Shown here piece by piece: positions 15,983 through 25,616 of a stretch of DNA of 64,000 bases (its first letter is position 1; each line of letters starts with the position of its first letter). The notes below the pieces were generated by a model that was not told the origin of the DNA, searched no databases, and worked only from the letters and a program-made list of their open reading frames with translations. Where the stretch lies: positions 278,845-342,844 of the forward strand of contig CAILZB010000060.1 of the NCBI GenBank assembly GCA_903838565.1, in the 5' to 3' direction. The position numbers and the translations under genes are program-made. This stretch comes from an uncultured beta proteobacterium (GTDB lineage Bacteria > Pseudomonadota > Gammaproteobacteria > Burkholderiales > Burkholderiaceae_C).

Positions 15983-17695
15983 ATGCGCATCCTGCTGCTC
16001 ACCCACGCCTTCAACAGCCTGACCCAGCGTCTGGGCGCGGAGCTGTCGCAGCGCGGTCACGAGATCTCGATCGAGTTCGACATCGCAGACTCGGTCACGG
16101 AAGAGGCCGTGGCGCTGTTTCGCCCGCAGCTCATCGTCGCGCCCTATCTGCGCCGCGCTATCCCTGAGTCGGTGTGGTCGCGCAACGTCTGTCTGATCGT
16201 GCACCCCGGCGTGGTGGGCGACCGCGGTCCCTCGGCGCTGGACTGGGCGATCCAGGAGGGCGTGTCCGAGTGGGGCGTGACCGTGCTGCAGGCCGAAGCC
16301 GAAATGGATGCGGGGCCGATCTGGGCGAGCGCGAATTTCCCCATGCCGTTGACGAAGAAATCCAGCGTCTATCGCAACGAAGTCACGCAAGCCGCGACCG
16401 CGGCGGTGCTGCAGGCGGTGCAGCGTTTCGAGTCCGGCGACTTCTTGCCGCAAGCGCTGGCCACCTTGGCCGATGTGCAGGGACGGCTGCGTGCGCTGAT
16501 GAAGCAGCCGCAGCGCAGCCTCGATTGGCAGCGCGACGACAGCGCCACCGTGCTGCGCAAGATCCGCGCGGCCGACGGTTTCCCCGGTGTGGCCGACCGT
16601 CTTTTCGATCAGCCGTGTCATCTGTTCGACGCCTGGCCTGAGACCACTTTGCGCGGTGCGCCTGGCGAGGTGATTGCGCGGCGCGAGACCGCACTGCTGC
16701 GGGCCACGGTCGATGGCGCGGTCTGGATCGGCCACGTCAAGCGGCCCGACGGTATCAAGCTGCCGGCAGCGCTGGCGTTCGCGGCCGAAGCGGCCGCGCT
16801 GCCGCAGGCGTCACTGGACGGCTGGTGGCGCAGTGCTGCACCCACCTGGCAGGACATCGCCTACGAGGAAGCGGGCGCGGTGGGCTTCCTGCATTTCGAG
16901 TTCTACAACGGCGCCATGTCGAGCGCGCAATGTCGTCGATTGCAGGCGGCACTGGCCTGGGCCAAGCAGCGTCCCGCGCAGGTGCTGGTGCTCATGGGCG
17001 GCGGTGATTTCTGGTCCAACGGCATCCACCTGAATGTGATCGAATCTGCGAGCCTGAGCGGCGCTTCCGCGGCCGACGAATCCTGGCGCAACATCAACGC
17101 CATGAACGACCTGACGCTGGAACTGCTCACCACCGAAAACCAAATCACGGTGGCGGCGCTCGCCGGCAACACCGGCGCGGGTGGCTGCTTTCTGGCGCGC
17201 GCTGCCGATCGGGTGTGGGCGCGCGAGGCGGTGATGCTGAACCCGCATTACAAGAACATGGGCAACCTGTACGGCTCGGAATACTGGACCTACTCGCTGG
17301 CGCGACGCCTGGGCGAGGACGCGGCCAACGCCATCATGCGCGAGCGTCAACCCCTGACATCCCGGCACGCGCTGGACATCGGTTTGACAGACGCCTGTGT
17401 GGCCGGCGACGTCCGGGCCTTTCACCTTGAAGTGGCGCGCCTTGCGGGCGAGCTTGCGGACCCAGCCGACTGGACCGCCACCATCGCGGCGAAACGCGAA
17501 ACCCGAGCCCGCGATGAAGCGGCCAAGCCCCTGGCCGCTTACCGCGCAGAGGAACTGGCGCAGATGCGCAGAAACTTCTACGGCTTCGATCCGAGCTATC
17601 ACGTCGCGCGTCATCACTTCGTGCGCAAGTCGCCGGCCTCCTGGACGCCGCGCCATCTCGCGCGCCATCGCGAACTGGGATGGGTTACACCATGA
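15983..17695 (+). CDS. hoxX: HoxX/HypX, CO-ligand-forming maturation enzyme
   Basis: A 570-residue two-domain protein. The N-terminal half resembles formyl-tetrahydrofolate-dependent transferases (HPGVVGDRGPSALDW at about 74-88). The C-terminal half (about 280-550) is crotonase-like, with the GGGDFWSNG oxyanion-hole segment and AGNTGAGGCF. HypX makes the active-site CO from N10-formyl-THF through formyl-CoA and is found in organisms that express hydrogenase in air. ATG 15983 follows hypE by 10 bases. Its presence suggests this hydrogenase is meant to mature under oxic or micro-oxic conditions. Confidence 0.93.
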   Translation: MRILLLTHAFNSLTQRLGAELSQRGHEISIEFDIADSVTEEAVALFRPQLIVAPYLRRAIPESVWSRNVCLIVHPGVVGDRGPSALDWAIQEGVSEWGVTVLQAEAEMDAGPIWASANFPMPLTKKSSVYRNEVTQAATAAVLQAVQRFESGDFLPQALATLADVQGRLRALMKQPQRSLDWQRDDSATVLRKIRAADGFPGVADRLFDQPCHLFDAWPETTLRGAPGEVIARRETALLRATVDGAVWIGHVKRPDGIKLPAALAFAAEAAALPQASLDGWWRSAAPTWQDIAYEEAGAVGFLHFEFYNGAMSSAQCRRLQAALAWAKQRPAQVLVLMGGGDFWSNGIHLNVIESASLSGASAADESWRNINAMNDLTLELLTTENQITVAALAGNTGAGGCFLARAADRVWAREAVMLNPHYKNMGNLYGSEYWTYSLARRLGEDAANAIMRERQPLTSRHALDIGLTDACVAGDVRAFHLEVARLAGELADPADWTATIAAKRETRARDEAAKPLAAYRAEELAQMRRNFYGFDPSYHVARHHFVRKSPASWTPRHLARHRELGWVTP

Positions 17696-17700
17696 GCGCC

Positions 17701-17879
17701 GCGCCGAGCCGCCTCAAGCAAGCGGGCGCCCCCTCGGGGCTGAGTCCCGCGGCTCCCTACCTGCCTTCGCAGGTAGGGACGGGACGAAGTGCCGTTGCCT
17801 CCGGCTTCGGCCTGTCCAGCGAGTACAAGCGTCATCGGCTGCCACCAATGCCGGGGAAGAGCCAAGCGTGGGGGCCGAC
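17701..17879. repeat. Intergenic repeat-like sequence with perfect hairpin before hoxA
   Basis: The gap between hoxX and hoxA contains a 10-bp perfect stem, CCCTACCTGC (17755-17764) and GCAGGTAGGG (17769-17778), around CTTC. Upstream it is flanked by a GC-rich GCGCCCCCTCGGGGC block and downstream by TTGCCTCCGGCTTCGGCCTG. The composition resembles the short palindromic intergenic repeats scattered through Comamonadaceae genomes. No T-tract follows, so it is not an obvious terminator. It could uncouple hoxA expression from the maturation genes. Confidence 0.5.
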
Positions 17880-19322
17880 ATGAGCACCAGGCCGCGTTTG
17901 TCGGTGCTGGTGGTGGACGACGAGCAGCGCTCTCTGGAGGCGCTGCGGCGCACGCTGGACGACCACTTCAGCGTCTTCACCGCCGCATCCGCGGACGAAG
18001 GGCTGGCGATGATGGAGCGCGAGTTCGTGCAGATCGTGGTCTCCGACCAGCGCATGCCGGGAAGCTCGGGCGTGGAGTTTTTGCGCGGTGTGCGCGCCCG
18101 CTGGCCAGACACGGTACGCCTGATCCTGTCGGGCTATACCGAGGCGCAGGACATCATCGCCGGCATCAACGAAGCGGGCATCTGGCAGTACCTGCTCAAG
18201 CCCTGGCATCCGGACCAGTTGCTGTTGACGCTGCAAAGCGCGGCCGAACTGTGGCGCCTGCAGCAGGAGAATCAGCGCCTGACACTGGAGCTGCGCGCCA
18301 GCCCGGAGCACCTTGCGCTGCGCGTGGCCAACCTGCGGCTCAAGGCCAAAGCCCAGGCCGGATTCGACCGCCTCACCCGCGCCCCCGACAGCCCCTTGAA
18401 CGCCGTGTGCGCGCTGGCCGAGAAGATCGCGCCGCACGACCTGCCGGTGCTGATCACCGGCGAGTCGGGCACCGGCAAGGAATTGCTGGCGCGCGCCATC
18501 CACTATGCCAGCGCACGCGCCGAACAGCCGTTCGTGGTGGAGAACTGCGGCGCCATGCCCGACACCCTGCTCGAGAGCGAGCTCTTCGGCCACAAGCGCG
18601 GCGCCTTCACCGGCGCCATCGAGTCCCGCGTCGGTCTGTTTCAGCAAGCCGATGGCGGCACGCTTTTCCTCGATGAAATCGGCGAGACCTCGGCCGCCTT
18701 TCAGGTCAAGCTGCTGCGCGTGCTGCAGGAGGGCGAGGTGCGGCCCGTGGGCAGCCCGCGCCCGGTGGCGGTGGACGTGCGCATCATCGCGGCCACGAAC
18801 CGCAATCTGGAGGCCGACGTCGTGAGCGGGCGCTTTCGCGAAGACCTGTATTACCGCGTCGCCGGCATCACGCTGTATCTGCCGGCGCTGCGCGAGCGGC
18901 CGCAGGACATCGCCCCCATCGTCACCGAGATGCTGAGCAAATCGGCGCTCACCGGACGCCGGATGTCGGACGCGGCCATGCGCTGTCTGGAAGGCCACGC
19001 GTGGCCGGGCAACGTGCGCGAGTTGCAGAACGAGGTTCGGCGTGCGCTCGCGCTGGGCGACGGGCCGATGCTGGCGGCCGATCTGCTGTCGCCGCGTGTG
19101 CGCCAGCCGCCACACACCAGCGCTGCTGCCGGCGACACCGCCTTCGAAGATTCTTCCCTGCTCAAGCACCAGCTGGAGCGGGTCGAGGCGCAACTCCTGC
19201 GCGCCTCAATGGCGCGCCACAAGGGCAACAAGACCCATGTCGCGGACGAACTCGGTTTGACCCGCGTGGGGCTGCGCATGAAGCTCATGCGCCTGGGTCT
19301 GAGCGACGACACGCCGCCCTGA
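17880..19322 (+). CDS. hoxA: Hydrogenase transcriptional activator HoxA (NtrC family)
   Basis: A 480-residue sigma-54-dependent response regulator. The receiver domain (about 1-120) has the acidic pair Asp13-Asp14 and phospho-acceptor Asp56. The AAA+ domain has Walker A GESGTGKE (194-201) and the sigma-54 contact loop GAFTGA (241-246). The C-terminal helix-turn-helix lies at about 450-475. In R. eutropha the unphosphorylated form of HoxA is the active one, and HoxJ phosphorylation in the absence of H2 switches it off. ATG 17880 gives the usual length; the open frame upstream inside hoxX is not HoxA-like. It converges with hoxJ. Confidence 0.94.
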   Translation: MSTRPRLSVLVVDDEQRSLEALRRTLDDHFSVFTAASADEGLAMMEREFVQIVVSDQRMPGSSGVEFLRGVRARWPDTVRLILSGYTEAQDIIAGINEAGIWQYLLKPWHPDQLLLTLQSAAELWRLQQENQRLTLELRASPEHLALRVANLRLKAKAQAGFDRLTRAPDSPLNAVCALAEKIAPHDLPVLITGESGTGKELLARAIHYASARAEQPFVVENCGAMPDTLLESELFGHKRGAFTGAIESRVGLFQQADGGTLFLDEIGETSAAFQVKLLRVLQEGEVRPVGSPRPVAVDVRIIAATNRNLEADVVSGRFREDLYYRVAGITLYLPALRERPQDIAPIVTEMLSKSALTGRRMSDAAMRCLEGHAWPGNVRELQNEVRRALALGDGPMLAADLLSPRVRQPPHTSAAAGDTAFEDSSLLKHQLERVEAQLLRASMARHKGNKTHVADELGLTRVGLRMKLMRLGLSDDTPP

Positions 19323-19373
19323 CACGCGCGCCCGCGCTCCTGCAAGGTTTGGCCAGCCTCTTGGGCATGACGT

Positions 19374-20723
19374 TCAGCGCTCGAGCAAGGGCAGACTGAG
19401 CGTGAACTGCGCCCCCCCCTGCGGCAGGTTCTCCGCGCTGAGGTGGCCGCCATGCTGCTCGACGATGCCGTAGCTGATGGACAGGCCCAGACCGGTGCCC
19501 TTGCCCACGGGCTTGGTCGTGAAGAACGGATCGAAAATGCGCGACAGATGCTCGGGCGCAATGCCGGGGCCGTTGTCGGCAAAGCACAGGAGGACCCGGC
19601 TGTCGTCGCGTTCCAGCGCGATCTGCAACTGCGGTGTTGTCGCGCCGCCTGCGACAGCGGCATCGTAGGCGTTCTGGATCAGGTTCATCAGCACCTGCAG
19701 CAGCTGGCCGGCGTTGCCGCTCACAAAGCAATCCGCCGTGCGCGACCAGCGAATTTCAAAACCAGGCGCCGTGCCCTTTTTCACCCAATGGCTGGCGCGC
19801 TCCACCACGGCGTTGAGTTCCACCGGCGCGACCTCCTCGCGCACCACCGCCGAGAAGCGCTTCAAGCCGCTCACGATGTCGGCGGTGCGCTGGGCACCTT
19901 CGATCGTGCCGTCCATCAGCGAGGGCAGATCCTTCACGATGTGGTCGATGCGCAGCTCCTCGCGCAGCGCCTTGAGCTCGGGCGGCAGCTCGAGCTGGTG
20001 CACCGCTTCCAGGTAGCGGCTCAGACGCCCTCCGTAGCGTTGCAGCACGTGCACGTTGCCCAGCACGAAGCTGATGGGATTGTTGAGTTCGTGCGCCACA
20101 CCCGCCACCAGTCGGCCCAGCGAGGCCATCTTTTCCGAATGCAGCAGCTGTTGCTGCGCCTGCTTGAGTGCCTCGTGCGCCTCCCGCAACTGCCGGTAGG
20201 CACGCTTGAGTTCGCCCAGCGGTCGCCCCACCAGCACGCGGCCCACCTGGCGCCCGGCGCTGTTGCGTCTGGGCGTGCAGTTCAGATCGACCGCGACCAC
20301 CAGCCCGTCGGCGCCGCGCAGGTTGATCTCCACCACCGCTCCCTCGCGCGAGGACGAGTGGTACATCGCCAGATGCCAGCGCTTCACGCTCTCGTCGTCG
20401 GCCAGCAAGTCCAGCACCGGCGTGCCCTTGAGCGAAGCCTCGCTGCGACCCACGAGCTCGCACAGCGCCGCATTCGTCTCTTCGATCAGGCCGTCCTGAC
20501 TGCAGGCGATGAGCACGTCGCTCATCGCCGAGAGCAGGCTGAAGATGAACTGCTGCGACTGCTCGAGCTGCGCGTTCTTTTCTTCCAGCTCGATCTCGTC
20601 GGTGACGAGCTTGGAGTAGACCTCGTCCATCTTCTGGATCACGTCCAGCCACGTGGCTTCGTCCACGCCTTCGAGGGCGTCGACGCCTATGTGTTGCAAC
20701 GGTGAAGGGGGTGGAACCGGCAT
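19374..20723 (-). CDS. hoxJ: Hydrogen-responsive sensor histidine kinase HoxJ
   Basis: A 449-residue soluble kinase with no membrane helix. A short coiled-coil lead precedes a PAS domain (about 60-170). The H-box is [20 protein letters not shown], with the phospho-acceptor at His211, and the C-terminus has N- (NLIQNAYDA), G1- (DNGPGI) and G2-type (GTGLGLSIS) ATP-binding motifs. HoxJ forms a complex with the regulatory hydrogenase and reads H2. The start is ATG at 20723, 16 bases after the hoxC stop; an upstream in-frame extension overlaps hoxC and is ignored. Confidence 0.93.
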   Translation of the reverse strand: MPVPPPSPLQHIGVDALEGVDEATWLDVIQKMDEVYSKLVTDEIELEEKNAQLEQSQQFIFSLLSAMSDVLIACSQDGLIEETNAALCELVGRSEASLKGTPVLDLLADDESVKRWHLAMYHSSSREGAVVEINLRGADGLVVAVDLNCTPRRNSAGRQVGRVLVGRPLGELKRAYRQLREAHEALKQAQQQLLHSEKMASLGRLVAGVAHELNNPISFVLGNVHVLQRYGGRLSRYLEAVHQLELPPELKALREELRIDHIVKDLPSLMDGTIEGAQRTADIVSGLKRFSAVVREEVAPVELNAVVERASHWVKKGTAPGFEIRWSRTADCFVSGNAGQLLQVLMNLIQNAYDAAVAGGATTPQLQIALERDDSRVLLCFADNGPGIAPEHLSRIFDPFFTTKPVGKGTGLGLSISYGIVEQHGGHLSAENLPQGGAQFTLSLPLLER

Positions 20724-20739
20724 GTTCTGCAATCCGTTT

Positions 20740-22227
20740 TCAATGCACCGTGCAAACCATGCACGGATCGAAGGAGCGCACGATGTGCTGCACCGCCACG
20801 CTGCTGCCCGGGCCTTCAGCCGTCTCATCCAGCGGCGCGCCGACGAGCGCGGCTTCGAGCGCGCCCGGCGTGCCGGAGGCGTCGCGCGGCGAGAAGTTCC
20901 AGCTCGTGGGCGCGACGATCTGGTAGTGGGCAATGCGTCCGCTTTCGATGCGCAGCCAATGTCCCAGCGCGCCGCGCGCCGCCTCGGTCAGGCCTATGCC
21001 CTGCGCCTGCTCGGGCAGGGCCTGAACCTGGTGAAACGGCTCGCCCGGTTGCAAGGCGGCAAGCCACTGCTCCATCAACGGCAGGATGCGGGCCAGCTCC
21101 ACCAGCCGCGCCAACACGCGCGTGTAGACGCTGCCGCCATGCTCGGCGCAAGCGGCGCGAATCAATGGCTGGCCCGCCACCAACTGACGTGCAATGGCAC
21201 CGGTCTCGATCACCTTGCCCGCCAGTCGCGGCGCCTTGTTCCAGGTGTAGGCACCGGCCTTGTCGGGTTCGGGCTGGGTGATGCCTGACATCGGGTGCAG
21301 CGCAGCGCGGCCTGCGCCTTCGGACAACCAGGCGTGGCGCATGTCTTCGGTGATCTGGCCCGTGTCCAGCGCCAGCACTTGCTGCAGCCCGGCATCCCAC
21401 ACGCCGGAGTTCAGTGCGTGGGAACCGTCACCTTGTGCGTAGGCGCCATAGCTGAGGTAGCGCCCGGGCCCTGGTCCTGAACGCATCAGGTCGGCGTCGG
21501 CGGCGATGTCCAGGAACAGCGCGAGGTCGCTGCCCTGCGCCCGCGTCTTCCAGGCCTCGAGTGCGGCCAGGCTGTCGAGCGCGGCCACCTCTTCCAGTGC
21601 GCTGCCGAACAGCGTCTGTTCCAGAAAAGCGCGCATCTCGCGCAGGCGCGCCATCAAACGGATCTTCTCTGCGGGTTCGATCGCGCGGGACGTGCCGCCG
21701 GGCAGCACGGCGCCGGTGTGCGGCCACTTGCCGCCCAGGCTGCCCATCAGCTCCAGCCAGCGCGCGCGCGCCGCCAGCGCCGCGCGGTTGTGTTCGCCGC
21801 TGGTGCTGGCGCCGCCGACCACGGGCGCAAAGCGCCGCTGCGCTTGCGCGTGCCAGGGGCGAGCGGCATAGACGCTGCGCGTGAAATCCGGCATGAAGAA
21901 CACGTAGAAATGCGTCAGGTGGTCGGCCAGGTTCTCGCAGGCGAGCATCAGGTTGATGGCGTGCTGTCCGTTGAGCGGCAGCACCACGCCCGAGGCATCG
22001 GCCAGCGCGCGCGCTGCCGCCACCGACTGCGAAACCGAACAGATGCCGCAGATGCGCGGCGCGATCGTGAGCGCATCCATGGGGTCGCGCCCGTTCAGCA
22101 TGCCTTCGAAGCCGCGGTACATGGGCGCATTCACGCGTGCCTCCAGCACCCGGCCCTCGGCCACCTCCAGCTGGACTTCGAGGTCTCCTTCGACGCGGTT
22201 GAAAGGTCCGAGGATCAGGCGTGTCAT
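20740..22227 (-). CDS. hoxC: Regulatory (H2-sensing) hydrogenase large subunit HoxC
   Basis: A 495-residue large subunit with RICGIC (Cys60, Cys63) and C-terminal DPCMVCTVH (Cys489, Cys492, His495). The protein ends exactly at the ligand-motif histidine with no cleavable extension. This is the hallmark of regulatory hydrogenases, which need no maturation protease. It is 2 bases from hoxB and 16 from hoxJ, forming one operon. The start ATG at 22227 gives MTRLILGPFNRVEGDL, the normal N-terminus. Confidence 0.95.
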   Translation of the reverse strand: MTRLILGPFNRVEGDLEVQLEVAEGRVLEARVNAPMYRGFEGMLNGRDPMDALTIAPRICGICSVSQSVAAARALADASGVVLPLNGQHAINLMLACENLADHLTHFYVFFMPDFTRSVYAARPWHAQAQRRFAPVVGGASTSGEHNRAALAARARWLELMGSLGGKWPHTGAVLPGGTSRAIEPAEKIRLMARLREMRAFLEQTLFGSALEEVAALDSLAALEAWKTRAQGSDLALFLDIAADADLMRSGPGPGRYLSYGAYAQGDGSHALNSGVWDAGLQQVLALDTGQITEDMRHAWLSEGAGRAALHPMSGITQPEPDKAGAYTWNKAPRLAGKVIETGAIARQLVAGQPLIRAACAEHGGSVYTRVLARLVELARILPLMEQWLAALQPGEPFHQVQALPEQAQGIGLTEAARGALGHWLRIESGRIAHYQIVAPTSWNFSPRDASGTPGALEAALVGAPLDETAEGPGSSVAVQHIVRSFDPCMVCTVH

Positions 22228-22229
22228 GT

Positions 22230-23231
22230 CTACCTCAAGCCGGTCTTGCGCGGCACGGGCGGCACGACGATGTGATCGCTGCCGGCGTTCTTCTTCACGC
22301 GTTTGGGCGTGGCGCTCTTGGAGAGCGAGGCCAGCGCCACGAACCAGGCTTTGGGCATGTCGGTGGGCAGACCGATCGGGATGCCGGCAAGCTTGGGCGT
22401 GATGTGAAATGCGTGTCCCGGGTTCTGGAATCCGGGCTCGGTGCAACTGATGCAGGCAAAGCCGGCGCGCGTGCATGAACCTTCGCCGTTCCACAAACGC
22501 GTGTTGCAATCGGCGTGCGCCTGCGTGCCCTTGCAACCCATGTTCTCCATGGTGCACCCCAGGTCCGAGGGTTTGGAGGCGCTGGCCTTGTATTCGTAAT
22601 ACTCGTTGCGGGTGCAGCCGTGGTGCACCAACCGATCCGAATAGAAACGGGGCCGACCGAGAGGGTCCAGATCTTCTTGTGTGAAGCCACCAGCGGACAG
22701 CGCCATGAGCGTGTCCGTGACCCAGCCGGGGTGTGTGGGGCAGCCGGCGATGTTGATCACGGGCAGGCCGCCCAGGGCGTGAAATTCTGCACCCAACAGG
22801 CCGCCCAGGCGCTCGTCTTCGTACTGCAGGCCGCAGGCCTCGGTGGCATTGTCTCCCGTTGCCGTGACGCCGCCCCAGGCCGCGCAACTGCCCACGGCCA
22901 GCACATGCGTGGCCACGGCGGACAGGCGTCGCACCCAATCGATCATGGGCACTCCCGTCCCGGCCAGAACATGAAAGCGTCCGCTTCCCTGGGGACCGCG
23001 CAGCAGCGCACCTTCAATGCACAGTGCGTCCAGGCGCACGCGGCCCGACAGGCAATCCTGCAACAGGCCCGACAAGCCCGGGCCCTCCTCCAGCGAAAGG
23101 GCGGGATGCCACAGCAGTTCGACGCCGTTGTTGCGCAGCAGGCCGGAGAAATCCGGGGCGTCGGCGCACAGCAGCGACATGCTGCAGCCCCCGCAACCAC
23201 CGGCCTGCAGCCACAACACATTCAAGCTCAT
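22230..23231 (-). CDS. hoxB: Regulatory (H2-sensing) hydrogenase small subunit HoxB
   Basis: A 333-residue iron-sulfur subunit lacking both a Tat signal and a C-terminal anchor, so it is cytoplasmic. The proximal-cluster motif GGCGGCSMS (Cys13, Cys16) and the CTMENMGCKG and CISCTEPGF cysteine regions are typical of the HoxB/HupU family. With HoxC it forms the O2-tolerant H2 sensor that controls HoxJ. The start at 23231 gives the family N-terminus MSLNVLWLQAGGCGG. Confidence 0.94.
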   Translation of the reverse strand: MSLNVLWLQAGGCGGCSMSLLCADAPDFSGLLRNNGVELLWHPALSLEEGPGLSGLLQDCLSGRVRLDALCIEGALLRGPQGSGRFHVLAGTGVPMIDWVRRLSAVATHVLAVGSCAAWGGVTATGDNATEACGLQYEDERLGGLLGAEFHALGGLPVINIAGCPTHPGWVTDTLMALSAGGFTQEDLDPLGRPRFYSDRLVHHGCTRNEYYEYKASASKPSDLGCTMENMGCKGTQAHADCNTRLWNGEGSCTRAGFACISCTEPGFQNPGHAFHITPKLAGIPIGLPTDMPKAWFVALASLSKSATPKRVKKNAGSDHIVVPPVPRKTGLR

Positions 23232-23333
23232 CGCATCTCCCTTCAGAAACGCCGCAGCCGCGGCGGCCACGCGCCATGGTAACTGGGATGGCCGCTGAAA
23301 ACCGCGCCGAGATCTGCCTGCAAGCAAATGACG

Positions 23334-24506
23334 TCAGGCGCCGTCGACCGCACCCGTGGCAACGGGCTGCACCGTGCAGGCAACGCAGGGATCGAAGGCC
23401 GCAGCCAGCGTTTGTGCCGCCGCCGTGGCTCCCAAAGGCAAGGCCGAAACGGCCCGGGCCAGCGCGCCTTCGGGGTGAAAGTTCCACTCCGTCGGCGCCA
23501 GCACGCGGTAGTCGAGGACGGCGCCCTGCGGGTCGATCTGCACCCAATGCAGCAGCAGGCCGCGCGCCATCTCGCACCAGGCCAGCGCCTGCCCTTGGGC
23601 CAGCGGCAACGCGCCACAGGACAGCAGCGGGGCGCGTTGCTGATCAGCTGCGCCGGGCTCGGCAGCAGCGATCTCCATCAGCTCCATCCAGCGTGCGCTC
23701 AGGCGGGTCCAGGCGCTGTGCGGCACCGGCCTTGCCCGATCGCGCAGCCGCGTCCAGGGGCCGGTTTCGGCACATTCGCCAAGCCACGTCGGACGCTGCG
23801 CAAACTCGCCCTCGTTGCCCAACCCGCGTGCCAGGTCGAGCAACTGGCGGGTTTGAATGGCGGGGTCCGGGTCCAGCGCGTTCAGACCACGCTGCGGCGG
23901 CGTCAACCCCTGTGCCATCGCAAACCCGTCAGCCAGACAGCGCGCCGGCAGCAGGCGTGGCGCCCGTGCATCACACCAACGCGCCAGGGTTTCGGGCTCG
24001 CGGTGCGCAACGAGCCAGGTCGAAACCGCTTGGCCCAGAACCTCGCGCTCCAGCCACAGACGCAGATCCCGGAGCATGGCCTGCGCGGCAGCGGCGTCGC
24101 TGCGTGCGCGCGGTGCGACCAGCGGCAAGGGGCAGCCGCGCAACCAGCCCAGAGCCTGCGCGGGCGGGATCGGCTGAGCCAGTCGTTGCGGCCAGTCCAG
24201 CGCGATGCTGCGCAGGTGGTCGCGCGCGGTCTCAAGCCAGAGTTGTACCTGCGCTTCGGGCGATGGCTGCTGCGACTGCCCCGTCCTGGCGCAGGCAACC
24301 GCCCATTCGGCTGCGCTGCAATGGGCATGGGCGCACAGCGTGAACACGCTGGCCAGCGTGCGGCCCAGTTGCTCTAAGCCTTGCCCACGCAGCAGTCGGC
24401 CCAGCCGCCCTGAATCGAGAATCGGGCGCTGGCCCACGATGCTGGGCAGTTGCCCCGGCAGCAGCCGGTACTGTCCACTGATCGATTCCCAAGGTCCGAT
24501 GTTCAT
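23334..24506 (-). CDS. hoxV: HoxV/HupK-like hydrogenase maturation scaffold
   Basis: A 390-residue protein distantly related to [NiFe] large subunits. It keeps a C-terminal DPCVACTV motif, but the terminal histidine position reads Gln (CVACTVQP) and no complete RICGVC motif is visible near the N-terminus. HupK/HoxV proteins are thought to hold the Fe(CN)2CO cofactor on its way to the large subunit in oxic conditions. It leads the minus-strand operon hoxV-hoxB-hoxC-hoxJ, with 102 bases before hoxB. The gene name is assigned by family resemblance; hupK is equally acceptable. Confidence 0.82.
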   Translation of the reverse strand: MNIGPWESISGQYRLLPGQLPSIVGQRPILDSGRLGRLLRGQGLEQLGRTLASVFTLCAHAHCSAAEWAVACARTGQSQQPSPEAQVQLWLETARDHLRSIALDWPQRLAQPIPPAQALGWLRGCPLPLVAPRARSDAAAAQAMLRDLRLWLEREVLGQAVSTWLVAHREPETLARWCDARAPRLLPARCLADGFAMAQGLTPPQRGLNALDPDPAIQTRQLLDLARGLGNEGEFAQRPTWLGECAETGPWTRLRDRARPVPHSAWTRLSARWMELMEIAAAEPGAADQQRAPLLSCGALPLAQGQALAWCEMARGLLLHWVQIDPQGAVLDYRVLAPTEWNFHPEGALARAVSALPLGATAAAQTLAAAFDPCVACTVQPVATGAVDGA

Positions 24507-24788
24507 GGGGTGATGAGTCCTGGTCGGGGCCAGGTATTGACCGGAAAAAGCAGAGCTCCAGTTCGAACGTGCTGCCTTGCGGGTGGCTCATGCCGCGTCA
24601 TGCCGAAATCTCAAGCAACGAGTTTCGCAGATGCTACACGATGGACTTCATCCGTAAGTCTTCGATGACCGTGATTCCGTTTCGAAAGTGACCCTGAATG
24701 CAGGATGGGGATTCAGCCGGGATGACAATGAAAAGAGTCACATCCCGTGGCTCAGACCGCAGATCTCATCTGCACGAGGAGATGCAAG

Positions 24789-25088
24789 ATGGTTGTTTTC
24801 AGTCGTGGCGCTTCCATCGCGCCGGGAAAAACCGCAAGCGCGATGGCCTTCGCGCATGAGATCAGCGCTTATCTCAAGACCACCTGCGGCATTGAACTGG
24901 AGGTGCTGATGCCGATAGGCGGGAACCCGAACCGTATCGGCTGGTCAACGCGCTACAAGGATCTGGCGACCATGGAGGCAACGACGGCAAAGATGACGGC
25001 TGACCCGAAATACTGGGAGTTGGTGAACAAGGGCACGGACAACTTCATGCCAGGGTCGATCCGCGATTCGATGTGGCGCACGGTTTGA
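24789..25088 (+). CDS. Small protein of unknown function, first of a three-gene run
   Basis: A 99-residue protein starting MVVFSRGASIAPGKTASA. The pattern (short strand, long helix, IELEVLMPIGGNPNRIGW, helix, C-terminal amphipathic segment) resembles small dimeric alpha-beta-barrel proteins, but I cannot assign a family firmly. ATG 24789 has GAGGAGATG just upstream, which favours it over the in-frame ATG at 24747. It is followed by a cupin gene and a flavoprotein gene in the same direction, so all three may act on one substrate. Confidence 0.65.
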   Translation: MVVFSRGASIAPGKTASAMAFAHEISAYLKTTCGIELEVLMPIGGNPNRIGWSTRYKDLATMEATTAKMTADPKYWELVNKGTDNFMPGSIRDSMWRTV

Positions 25089-25133
25089 GGTGGTGACCGG
25101 CGACGGCAAGGGTGTGCCAGCGTTCAAAGGCAA

Positions 25134-25550
25134 ATGGAGACAGCCATGGAGGTTGAACCCACGGACCCGCCCGCGCAGCGCTTTGCGGTCAGCCATCTGA
25201 ACGAATCGGACTTCAAGGACGGCGGGCTACGCAACTATTCGGCTTATCGGGATCTGGGCATTGCCGCGGCGACCCAGGGATTCGCCACGGGACATGTGAT
25301 CCGGATGACGGCTCCTTTCACCGAAGAACTGGGCCAGCAGCACCACCACAACGTCGAGTTCCAACTGGTCTACGTCCTCAAAGGCTGGTTCAAGAACGAA
25401 TTTGAGGGTGAAGGTGTGCATGTCATGAAGGCAGGTTCATGCTGGATCCAGCCACCCGGCATCCGCCACCGCGTGCTTGGATGGTCGGATGACTGCGAGC
25501 TGCTTGAGATCATCCTTCCGGCCGAGCATGAAACCGTGAACGATCGTTGA
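25134..25550 (+). CDS. Cupin-domain protein
   Basis: A 138-residue single cupin. Metal-binding residues are visible in HHHNVEFQLVYVLKGWF (cupin motif 1, with Glu downstream of the His cluster) and in GSCWIQPPGIRHRVLG (motif 2 with its His). Such proteins are small oxygenases, isomerases or ligand sensors. It could start at 25134 or at the second Met at 25146. It is the middle gene of the 24789-27014 run. Confidence 0.82.
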   Translation: METAMEVEPTDPPAQRFAVSHLNESDFKDGGLRNYSAYRDLGIAAATQGFATGHVIRMTAPFTEELGQQHHHNVEFQLVYVLKGWFKNEFEGEGVHVMKAGSCWIQPPGIRHRVLGWSDDCELLEIILPAEHETVNDR

Positions 25551-25616
25551 GCGGTCTGTCGTGGATCGAAGCGGTATCGCCGCCGCGAAAACAGGCAACA
25601 TGACAGGGGAAAGAAC

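Noticed and set aside
24614..24628. Minus-strand TGCGAAACTCGTTGC as a sigma-54 promoter for hoxV-hoxBCJ
   Set aside because: The spacing is right, but the -24 GG reads GC, which is normally fatal; constitutive expression of the sensor operon is also expected from R. eutropha.
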